Of a stretch of DNA of 9,430 bases, positions 1 through 5,269 are shown in pieces (the first letter of the stretch is position 1; every line of letters starts with the position of its first letter). Source of the stretch: an uncultured Christensenellaceae bacterium (GTDB lineage Bacteria > Bacillota > Clostridia > Christensenellales > Christensenellaceae). The notes under the pieces are model-generated. The model was not told the DNA's origin and did no database searches. It saw only the letters and a list, made by a program, of their open reading frames with translations. Made by a program: the position numbers and the translations under genes. Location of the stretch: positions 1-9,430 of the forward strand of contig CAKROK010000070.1 in assembly GCA_934373295.1 (NCBI GenBank). Direction: 5' to 3'.

Positions 1-38
1 GCCGATTTGTCGTCACTTTTCAAGCGAGGTGAATGAGG

Positions 39-53
39 CGTACTCATAGTACG
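39..53. repeat. Small hairpin, 6 bp stem
   Basis: CGTACT (39-44) and AGTACG (48-53) are perfect inverted repeats around a CAT loop. It could be part of a larger folded element covering roughly 1-143, but its function is unknown. Confidence 0.4.
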
Positions 54-80
54 TCGATTGAACCGAGTCGCAACAGGGCT

Positions 81-116
81 CCAAAAAAAGTGGTAGCGTA
101 AGCGTGCTTTTTTTGG
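81..116. repeat. Hairpin with A7/T7 arms
   Basis: CCAAAAAAAG (81-90) and CTTTTTTTGG (107-116) are perfect 10 bp inverted repeats with a 16-base loop. No T-run follows the stem outside its own arm on the plus strand, so it is not a convincing terminator. It may belong to a structured repeat spanning about 1-143. Confidence 0.5.
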
Positions 117-224
117 AAAGAGGAGCAGCAGCGTTATTAGACAATGGGGTCGCGTTTGCGCGGCCTCATGTCAATTACGCTTGCTGCGACGATAGGCGGC
201 AGGGCGGTGCATTTTGGAAGCCTG

Positions 225-247
225 AGGTTGCTTTGCTCCGCAAAGCT
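225..247. repeat. Short hairpin repeat, left copy
   Basis: A 23-base segment with the 7 bp hairpin GCTTTGC (230-236), loop TCC, GCAAAGC (240-246). The same 23 bases recur in direct orientation at 9265-9287 with one difference, which lies in the loop. Conserved arms with a changed loop suggest the structure matters or that both are copies of a dispersed element. Confidence 0.6.
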
Positions 248-319
248 CCATTATAATTTCACCTCGTTATGCCCTCCCGCTGACGCCAAAAAGATTCATT
301 TCATACGTTCGCGCGCGGC

Positions 320-369
320 GCAGCTTTCAAGCATGAAACGGCGGGAGCCGTTTCATGCTTGAAAGCTGC
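320..369. repeat. 23 bp perfect hairpin with GNRA-type loop
   Basis: Bases 320-342 are exactly complementary to 347-369, giving a 23 bp perfect stem closed by the four bases GGGA (343-346), a GNRA-type tetraloop if transcribed on the plus strand. It lacks the following T-run expected of an intrinsic terminator. Its last two bases are shared with the next hairpin, so the two full stems compete at their junction. Confidence 0.75.
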
Positions 370-414
370 CCGCCCAGCCCGCCCCCGCCGAAGGCGGGGG
401 CGGGCTGGGCGGGC
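368..414. repeat. 22 bp GC-only hairpin with G-quadruplex motif
   Basis: Bases 368-389 pair perfectly with 393-414 around a GAA loop. The stem is almost entirely G-C. The right arm holds four G-runs of three or more (396-400, 402-404, 407-409, 411-413) separated by one or two bases, a classical G-quadruplex motif. Because the arms are palindromic, the complementary strand carries the same motif in the left arm. Its function is unknown; a block to polymerase or transcript end formation is possible. Confidence 0.7.
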
Positions 415-473
415 TTAGTTTTTGCGGCATAGCCGCAAAAACCTGCGCCGCGCCTCGTCGGCAACCTCGCTTT
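411..473 (+). repeat. Dispersed repeat, left copy (inverted relative to the right copy)
   Basis: This segment matches the reverse complement of 9328-9392 almost base for base. The main differences are the central hairpin loop (ATA here against a longer GC-closed loop there) and one mismatch near 465. It contains the 11 bp hairpin GTTTTTGCGGC (418-428) / GCCGCAAAAAC (432-442), followed by a conserved tail including CTGCGCCGCGCCTCGTCGG. The two copies lie in intergenic DNA about 9 kb apart and bracket all seven genes in the window. Confidence 0.75.
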
Positions 474-544
474 ATCTTCGCCGCAGCCGCCTTTATTTTA
501 AAGCTCGCCTCTCCCCAAACTTTTTTAAAAACTGTCGGAACTTT

Positions 545-573
545 TTTACATCCCACTTCGTCTAAAGTATGAA
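545..573 (+). promoter_or_regulatory. Candidate sigma-70-type promoter for the first serpin gene
   Basis: TTTACA (545-550) and TATGAA (568-573) are separated by 17 bases and match the -35 and -10 consensus at five and four of six positions. Transcription would start near 580, just upstream of the ribosome binding site GAGG (586-589), leaving a very short leader before the ATG at 598. Assigned from the sequence only. Confidence 0.4.
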
Positions 574-597
574 TTTCAAAAAAGTGAGGTAACTGAA

Positions 598-1851
598 ATG
601 AAAAAAATTATCGCTCTGCTGCTTGCGGGTGCGCTCGTGGTAATGTCCGCGTGCTCCGCCCCTGTGGATGCATCCCAAATCGTGGACGCGAAAGACGACG
701 CGCGCTCCGAACAAGATATCATCAATGATTACAACGCCTGTGCAGAGGACATATCAAAGATAAACGAAAATCTGCGCTCGGTATCCTTTAAAATCATCCA
801 AAATTGTGATCAGGATTCCTATATATTCTCGCCGTACAGCCTGTATACCGTGCTTTGTGCGATTTCAGAGGGCGCGTCGGATAACGTCGAAAAGCAGATA
901 TACGACGTGCTTGCGCCGCAGGGAATGACGCGCGAGCGCTTCAGACAGTGCCTGAGGGTCAACTACGAATACCTTATGGCGAGTGACACCGACGTGATAG
1001 ACATCAACAACCTCGCCGTTTTATCCGATAGGTTTGAATATTCGCGCGACTTTGCCAATATCATGGGCGATTATTATAAAGTGGCGCTCACTCGGGGAGA
1101 CATAGGCTCGAAAGATACCATGAACCGCATCAACGCATGGGCAAAGGAAAAGACAAACGGCATGATCGACCCGTTTTTGACATCGCCGCTTGAAAATGAT
1201 GTATCCTTTACGCTGTTAAACAGCCTGTACTTTTCCGGAAGATGGCAGGATTCATTCGACGAATCATCAAATGAAACGGGAACTTTTTACGGGCAGGATA
1301 AGGAAATGACTGCGACCTTCATGATGCATACCATGCAGTATTCCTATGCAAAATCCGATGATTATTCCTCCGTCATTTTGCCCTATGAGAGCGGCGCGCA
1401 GATGCGCGTATATCTCCCCACAGAGGGAAAGACCACGCAGGATGTCATAAACGCGATATCCAAGGGCGATAATGCGAATTACGGCACCGCACAGGTCAAT
1501 CTCAAACTGCCCAAGTTTGAGATGCAAAGTGATTTTGAAAATCTGACAGACGCGCTCAAGGGAACAGGGCTTGAGGTGATGTGCGACCCTGATATGTACC
1601 CCTTTGATAAGATCGCGCAGGATAATCCGATGTATCTTGCGGCGCTCATTCAAAAGGCGAAAATAGAGGTGAGCGAGGAAGGCACAAAGGCCGCCGCGAC
1701 GACTATGGCAGTCATGGACGAATGCACGTCTATCTACATTCCGACCAAAACTGTCGATTTTATAGTCGACCATCCGTTCGTATACACCATCGAAAAGGAC
1801 GGAACTATCCTCTTTTTAGGCGTGATGAACGAGCTGCCCGCCGGAGCTTGA
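598..1851 (+). CDS. Serpin-family protease inhibitor, predicted lipoprotein (first of a tandem pair)
   Basis: This 417-residue protein is a serpin (MEROPS family I4), a suicide inhibitor that traps a protease after cleavage of its reactive-centre loop. The ATG start has GAGG eight bases upstream. Residues 1-18 form a signal peptide ending in MSA before Cys19, a slightly atypical lipobox, so the protein is probably lipid-anchored on the outer membrane face. Serpin hallmarks are FSPYS at 77-81, the LLNSLYFSGRW segment (206-216), LPKFEM (304-309) and the C-terminal DHPFVYTI (391-398). The hinge SEEGTKAAATT (359-369) has the small residues needed for strand insertion, so it should be inhibitory. 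Counting from Gly362 as P15 puts P1 at Cys376, preceded by Asp374 and Glu375. The loop is longer than that of alpha-1-antitrypsin, so P1 is uncertain. The target is unknown; host or competitor proteases are plausible. Confidence 0.9.
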   Translation: MKKIIALLLAGALVVMSACSAPVDASQIVDAKDDARSEQDIINDYNACAEDISKINENLRSVSFKIIQNCDQDSYIFSPYSLYTVLCAISEGASDNVEKQIYDVLAPQGMTRERFRQCLRVNYEYLMASDTDVIDINNLAVLSDRFEYSRDFANIMGDYYKVALTRGDIGSKDTMNRINAWAKEKTNGMIDPFLTSPLENDVSFTLLNSLYFSGRWQDSFDESSNETGTFYGQDKEMTATFMMHTMQYSYAKSDDYSSVILPYESGAQMRVYLPTEGKTTQDVINAISKGDNANYGTAQVNLKLPKFEMQSDFENLTDALKGTGLEVMCDPDMYPFDKIAQDNPMYLAALIQKAKIEVSEEGTKAAATTMAVMDECTSIYIPTKTVDFIVDHPFVYTIEKDGTILFLGVMNELPAGA

Positions 1852-1871
1852 TAGAATTTAGCAATTTTTAC

Positions 1872-1900
1872 TTTACTCTTTATAGAATGTGGTGTACAAT
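1872..1900 (+). promoter_or_regulatory. Candidate promoter for the second serpin gene
   Basis: TTTACT (1872-1877) and TACAAT (1895-1900) are 17 bases apart in an AT-rich 92-base gap between the serpin genes. The -10 matches consensus at five of six positions. Transcription would start near 1907. No terminator is visible after the first serpin, so read-through is also likely and the second gene may be served by two promoters. Confidence 0.45.
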
Positions 1901-1943
1901 GTAAATATAGTTGTAATATTATATAGAAAGCAAGGATGGTATC

Positions 1944-3248
1944 ATGAAAAAAATAGTCGCATTGCTGCTCACGGGCGCGCTTTTGCTCATGTCCGCATGT
2001 GCATATCCCGCCGCATCCCCCGCCGCGTCGGATGACGCGAAAAAATTGGAGGATAAAGGCGAAACTCATGTAAATGAAGTACTATCCGCGCCCGTTTCGG
2101 ATTGGAGCGTCGCGGACGGCATAATAGCGTATAAAAAATGCTATGATGATATTACAAAGATAAACGAAAGGCTGCGTTCGGTATGCTTTGAGATAGCGGA
2201 CGGCATAGACGACGACTCGTTCGTGTATTCCCCCATCAGCGCATATATCGCTTTAAATGCGGTCGCCGAGGGCGCGGACGACTCTCTTTCAGAGCAGATA
2301 TACTCCGTGCTTGCGCCGGATGGCATGACCATGGAGCGCTTCAGGGAGTGCATAAAGGCAGAGCTTGAAAATCTCACCATACAAAACGGCGAAATGAGCG
2401 ACAGGCTGGATATCAGCACGATTGCCCTATTATCCGACAAATATAATTATAATGAGGATTATAAGAAGATTCTGGGCGACACCTATGACGCTGCATTAGG
2501 CAGAGGAGATTTATCCTCCAACGACATGATGCAGCGCATAAACAGCTGGGCGAGCGAAACTACGGACGGCGTGATAAATCCCCTTTTGAACGACCCGCTC
2601 GACGAAACCACCGACTTTGCCGTATTAAACAGCGTATATTTCTTAGGCGAATGGTCGGACAGATTTTACGAGGAAGGCAATGAACAGGGCGCGTTCCACG
2701 GTCTAAACGGGGACAGCGAGGTCACGTTTATGCAGAAGTTCGACGCGGAGTCCGCCTATGCGAAATGTGACGATTATGCCTCCCTTGTGCTGCCCTACAA
2801 GAGCGGCGCGGTCATGCGCGTATATCTCCCCGAGGAGGGACGAACCGCGCGCGACGTGATGAACATCCTCTCAAAGGGCGACAGCGCCGAATACGGCAAG
2901 GCGCTCGTCACAATGAAGCTCCCCAAATTCGAGCTGCAAAATGACCTCGATTTAAAGGATAACCTCACGGGAACGGGGCTGGAGGTGCTTTGCGACACCG
3001 CGTCCGGTCCGCTTTCAAAGATAACCCCGGACGGCGATATGTACCTTTCCGCGCTCATACAGAAGGCGTCCATAAAGGTAGACGAAAAGGGTACGGTCGC
3101 CGCGGCGACGACGATGGCTACTGCGAACATGTTCGCCGCCGAGCTTGACATGCCTCGCGTTGAGTTCATTGTCGACCGCCCGTTCGTATACACCATTGAA
3201 AAGGGCGGAGCCGTGCTCTTCTTGGGTGTAATGAACGACATAGCATAA
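1944..3248 (+). CDS. Serpin-family protease inhibitor, predicted lipoprotein (second of a tandem pair)
   Basis: A 434-residue paralogue of the upstream gene. The ATG has AAGGA seven bases upstream. The first 19 residues, ending MSAC with Cys19, are nearly identical to the neighbour's signal peptide, so both are probably lipoproteins. The stretch between the lipid Cys and the serpin fold (about 20-72) is longer here, rich in Ala, Pro and Asp/Glu, and probably acts as a flexible tether. Serpin signatures are SPISAY (96-101), LNSVYFLGEW (228-237), LPKFEL (326-331) and DRPFVYTI (411-418). The hinge DEKGTVAAATT (380-390) fits an inhibitory serpin. With Gly383 as P15, P1-P1' is Phe397-Ala398, preceded by Met396, which suggests chymotrypsin-like or elastase/cathepsin-G-like targets. 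The shared leader, scaffold and C terminus point to tandem duplication followed by bait-loop divergence. Confidence 0.9.
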   Translation: MKKIVALLLTGALLLMSACAYPAASPAASDDAKKLEDKGETHVNEVLSAPVSDWSVADGIIAYKKCYDDITKINERLRSVCFEIADGIDDDSFVYSPISAYIALNAVAEGADDSLSEQIYSVLAPDGMTMERFRECIKAELENLTIQNGEMSDRLDISTIALLSDKYNYNEDYKKILGDTYDAALGRGDLSSNDMMQRINSWASETTDGVINPLLNDPLDETTDFAVLNSVYFLGEWSDRFYEEGNEQGAFHGLNGDSEVTFMQKFDAESAYAKCDDYASLVLPYKSGAVMRVYLPEEGRTARDVMNILSKGDSAEYGKALVTMKLPKFELQNDLDLKDNLTGTGLEVLCDTASGPLSKITPDGDMYLSALIQKASIKVDEKGTVAAATTMATANMFAAELDMPRVEFIVDRPFVYTIEKGGAVLFLGVMNDIA

Positions 3249-3262
3249 AAAATTTGTACGAA

Positions 3263-3288
3263 AAAACGGCCCTTTTTAGGGTCGTTTT
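3263..3288. terminator. Bidirectional intrinsic terminator between convergent genes
   Basis: AAAACGGCCCT (3263-3273) pairs with AGGGTCGTTTT (3278-3288) around a TTTT loop, with a single G-T wobble. On the plus strand the GC core is followed by TTTT, and on the minus strand by TTTTTT. It lies 14 bases after the second serpin stop and 8 bases after the prs stop, so it can end both converging transcripts. Confidence 0.75.
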
Positions 3289-3296
3289 AAATTATA

Positions 3297-4289
3297 TTAT
3301 TCCTGAGATTCTCTTATAACCTTAGGCGGAACCTTTTCGAACAGCGGGCTTACGGACTCCCTCTCGTGGATTCTCAATGTAGCCTCTGCGAAGAGCGGCG
3401 CCGCGGAAACGGTTATCATCTTCTTGCTCGCGGTGATGTACGGGTTGTCCACAGTGTCGGTGGATATGAGCATCTCGATGGGCGATTCGTCTATGCGCTT
3501 AACGCCCTTTTCACGCAGCATGTTGTGCGCGAGGACCGCGATTATCTTCTTTGCGCCCTTTGATTTGAGCACCTTTGCGATGTCGATGAGCGTACCGCCG
3601 GAGATGGTGAAGTCGTCGACTATCATGCAGTTCTTTCCGTCCACATCGCCGATAAGCTCGAGTATCTGCGCGTTTTCGTCGTGTCCCTTTCTCGTCTTAT
3701 CGCCGATAGCGACGTTAAGACCGAGGTAGTCTGCGAAGTTCCTCGCCTCTTTCGCGAAGCCGGCGTCGGGGGAAACGACGACCATTTCCTCGTCGAAGAA
3801 ATCCAGCCCCTTGACGTATTCACAGAGCATGGGCATGGAGAACAGGTGATCGGTGGGTATTCTGAAAAAGCCCTGGACCTGCGGGCTGTGGAGATCCATC
3901 GTCACGACCCTGTCCGCGCCGCAAAGCTCTATGCAGTCCGCACATACGCGGCCTCTGATGGAAACTCTGGGCTCATCCTTCTTATCGCCCTTTGCATAGC
4001 CGAAATACGGGATTATCGCGGTGACGGAGTTCGCCGAAGCACGCTTGAAAGCATCTAACCAGAAGAGGATCTCGACGAGCTCGTTGTTCGGGTCAAGACC
4101 GATGGGCTGAACGAGATATACGTCCTTGTTTCTGACTGTTTCCTGAATACGTATAAAGATATTGCCGTCAGAAAAATGGATGACTTCAGCATCGCCCAGC
4201 TCCGCGCCGAGGTATTTACACATCCTCTTTGCGAAGGAGACTCCCGTGCTGCCCGCGAATATCTTTATATCGACCTGTTCACTCTGCAT
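3297..4289 (-). CDS. prs: Ribose-phosphate pyrophosphokinase (PRPP synthetase), non-classical motif type
   Basis: Transfers pyrophosphate from ATP to ribose 5-phosphate, making PRPP for purine, pyrimidine, NAD, His and Trp synthesis; cytoplasmic. The 330 residues include FSDG (39-42), the ATP-side segment YFGYAKGDKKDEPR (95-108), MDLHSPQVQGFF (131-142), the catalytic DKTRK (197-201) and the PRPP-binding loop DDFTISGGT (225-233). Classical bacterial enzymes have a YARQDRK segment, a longer spacing to EP, and DDIIDTAGT in the PRPP loop. This protein departs at both sites, so it belongs to a divergent Prs subgroup and may differ in allosteric control. The DKTR motif and the aspartate pair of the PRPP loop are intact, so it should be active. 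A GTGAGGT ribosome binding site lies about nine bases upstream of the ATG. It has its own promoter inside the end of the PHP gene. Confidence 0.88.
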   Translation of the reverse strand: MQSEQVDIKIFAGSTGVSFAKRMCKYLGAELGDAEVIHFSDGNIFIRIQETVRNKDVYLVQPIGLDPNNELVEILFWLDAFKRASANSVTAIIPYFGYAKGDKKDEPRVSIRGRVCADCIELCGADRVVTMDLHSPQVQGFFRIPTDHLFSMPMLCEYVKGLDFFDEEMVVVSPDAGFAKEARNFADYLGLNVAIGDKTRKGHDENAQILELIGDVDGKNCMIVDDFTISGGTLIDIAKVLKSKGAKKIIAVLAHNMLREKGVKRIDESPIEMLISTDTVDNPYITASKKMITVSAAPLFAEATLRIHERESVSPLFEKVPPKVIRESQE

Positions 4290-4343
4290 TTTAAAAAAAC
4301 CTCACATAACCGAAATGATAGCAACTATGTATGTTGCACCTTC

Positions 4344-4372
4344 ATTGTAGCACATGAAAAAACGTACTTCAA
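4344..4372 (-). promoter_or_regulatory. Candidate promoter for prs
   Basis: Read on the minus strand, TTGAAG (4372-4367) and TACAAT (4349-4344) are 17 bases apart, and the -10 is preceded by TGC, giving an extended -10. The -35 overlaps the last codon of the PHP gene. Transcription would start near 4337, leaving a leader of about 48 bases that is too short for a known riboswitch. Confidence 0.55.
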
Positions 4373-5217
4373 TGCAAATGACGGAATATGTCAAAAATTT
4401 GTATCACCGACTTTTTCATATCTAAATCGCCGCGCTTTTCACAGCCTATTGTCGCCGTGCGGCGGGTCACTCCGTGGAAGTCGCTGCCGCATGTCACGTA
4501 TAGCCCGTGTGATTTTGCGAGGGCGAGATATTGCGATATCTGCTCATCGGTGTGCGTGGGGTAGTATACCTCGATGCCGGAAATCCCCTCTGAGACGAGG
4601 CGGTCGACGAGGGCGGGCGTATCGGGGTCGTTCGTTATGCCGGGATGCGCGAATACCGCTATGCCGCCCGCGGTTTTAATAAGGCTTATCGCGCGCTCAC
4701 TCGTGATGCAGTGTCGCTCGATATATCCGGGACATCCCTTTGATAAAAAGCGCTTGAAGGCGTCTGAAACGTCCTTACAATAGCCCTTTTCCGCAAGCGC
4801 TGCGCCGATATGCGGCCGCCCCATTACGCCCTGACCGGCTATCTCGCGCACGCGGTCGACGGTTATGTGATATCCCGCGTCATCCAGCTTTTTTACCATC
4901 TTATGCACCCTCAGCTCGCGCGTCGAGGCGAGGTAATCAAGCTCGTTTTTAAACTCCTCGTTATCGATATCGATGCCGTAGCCCAATATGTGCAGCTCGC
5001 CGTCGTACTGCGTGGAAAATTCTATCGCAGGGAGCGCGTGCAGACCCAGCTTTTTTGCCTCGTCGATGTAGTCTCTCACGCCGTCCACCGTGTCGTGGTC
5101 GGTCAGCGCGCAGTATTCAAGCCCCGCATTCTTACACGCATGAGCCAGCTCGCGCGGGGATAAAGTCCCGTCGGACGCGGTCGAGTGCATGTGCATGTCT
5201 ATATGAAAATCGCTCAT
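4369..5217 (-). CDS. PHP-domain metal-dependent phosphoesterase (RNase AM / TrpH-YciV-like)
   Basis: A 282-residue PHP-superfamily hydrolase, cytoplasmic, no signal peptide or membrane segment. Metal-binding motifs appear in the expected order: DMHMHSTASDG (7-17, with His9, His11, Asp16), TDHDT (39-43, His41), Glu66 in PAIEFS, His76 in ELHILGY, His136 in GRPH, FAHPG (189-193, His191) and GSDFHG (244-249, Asp246, His248). Members of this family remove phosphate from 3',5'-nucleoside bisphosphates or act as 5'-3' exonucleases on short RNA (E. coli RNase AM); which applies here cannot be told from sequence. Length and motif order match single-domain family members, not the PHP domain of DNA polymerase III or histidinol phosphatase. 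AGGAG lies seven bases upstream of the ATG, directly after the T-run of a terminator. Confidence 0.85.
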   Translation of the reverse strand: MSDFHIDMHMHSTASDGTLSPRELAHACKNAGLEYCALTDHDTVDGVRDYIDEAKKLGLHALPAIEFSTQYDGELHILGYGIDIDNEEFKNELDYLASTRELRVHKMVKKLDDAGYHITVDRVREIAGQGVMGRPHIGAALAEKGYCKDVSDAFKRFLSKGCPGYIERHCITSERAISLIKTAGGIAVFAHPGITNDPDTPALVDRLVSEGISGIEVYYPTHTDEQISQYLALAKSHGLYVTCGSDFHGVTRRTATIGCEKRGDLDMKKSVIQIFDIFRHLH

Positions 5218-5229
5218 ATTTGTTCTCCT

Positions 5230-5258
5230 AAAAAAGGGGCGCCGTATAAAGCGTCCCT
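5230..5258 (-). terminator. Intrinsic terminator after ftsH, abutting the next ribosome binding site
   Basis: On the minus strand AGGGACGC (5258-5251) pairs with GCGCCCCT (5242-5235), with one A-C mismatch and an eight-base loop, followed by a run of six T. This is a typical intrinsic terminator 11 bases after the ftsH stop. The T-run leads straight into the AGGAG of the PHP gene, so expression of that gene from the upstream operon depends on read-through. I see no clear separate promoter in the 52-base gap. Confidence 0.6.
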
Positions 5259-5269
5259 AAAGTTGTTGT

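Larger units (their letters stand above)
1..597. other. Gene-free repeat- and hairpin-rich region upstream of the serpins
   Basis: I see no convincing gene in this stretch. Short open frames exist at 144-362 (+) and 353-556 (-), but they run through perfect palindromes, lack a ribosome binding site and have no recognisable domain. The region is a mosaic: small hairpins at 39-53 and 81-116, a short hairpin repeat at 225-247, two very long perfect hairpins at 320-414, another at 418-442, a repeat copy at 411-473 and a candidate promoter at 545-573. The pattern fits dispersed intergenic repeats accumulated next to accessory genes, but no transposase or integrase is visible. Confidence 0.7.

Noticed and set aside
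144..362. 72-residue plus-strand open frame
   Set aside because: It runs through hairpin repeats and one arm of the long palindrome, has no ribosome binding site and shows no domain; most likely translated repeat DNA.
418..442. Intrinsic terminator
   Set aside because: The T-run lies in the 5' arm and the 3' arm ends in A residues; on the minus strand the arrangement is the same, so there is no U-tract after the stem on either strand.
411..473. CRISPR array
   Set aside because: Only one unit is present at each site, with no regular spacing, spacers or cas genes.
353..556. 67-residue minus-strand open frame
   Set aside because: It covers the GC-only palindrome and gives a low-complexity Pro/Ser-rich and Ala-rich product with no recognised motif.
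1267..1773. 168-residue minus-strand open frame within the first serpin
   Set aside because: Fully antisense to a well-supported serpin gene and without family motifs.
4290..4337. Riboswitch in the prs leader
   Set aside because: The leader is about 48 bases with only a weak 5 bp hairpin (GCAAC/GTTGC); too short for a known aptamer.
4176..4679. 167-residue plus-strand open frame across the prs/PHP junction
   Set aside because: Antisense to the ends of two clear genes; the product is Arg/Cys-rich with no domain.
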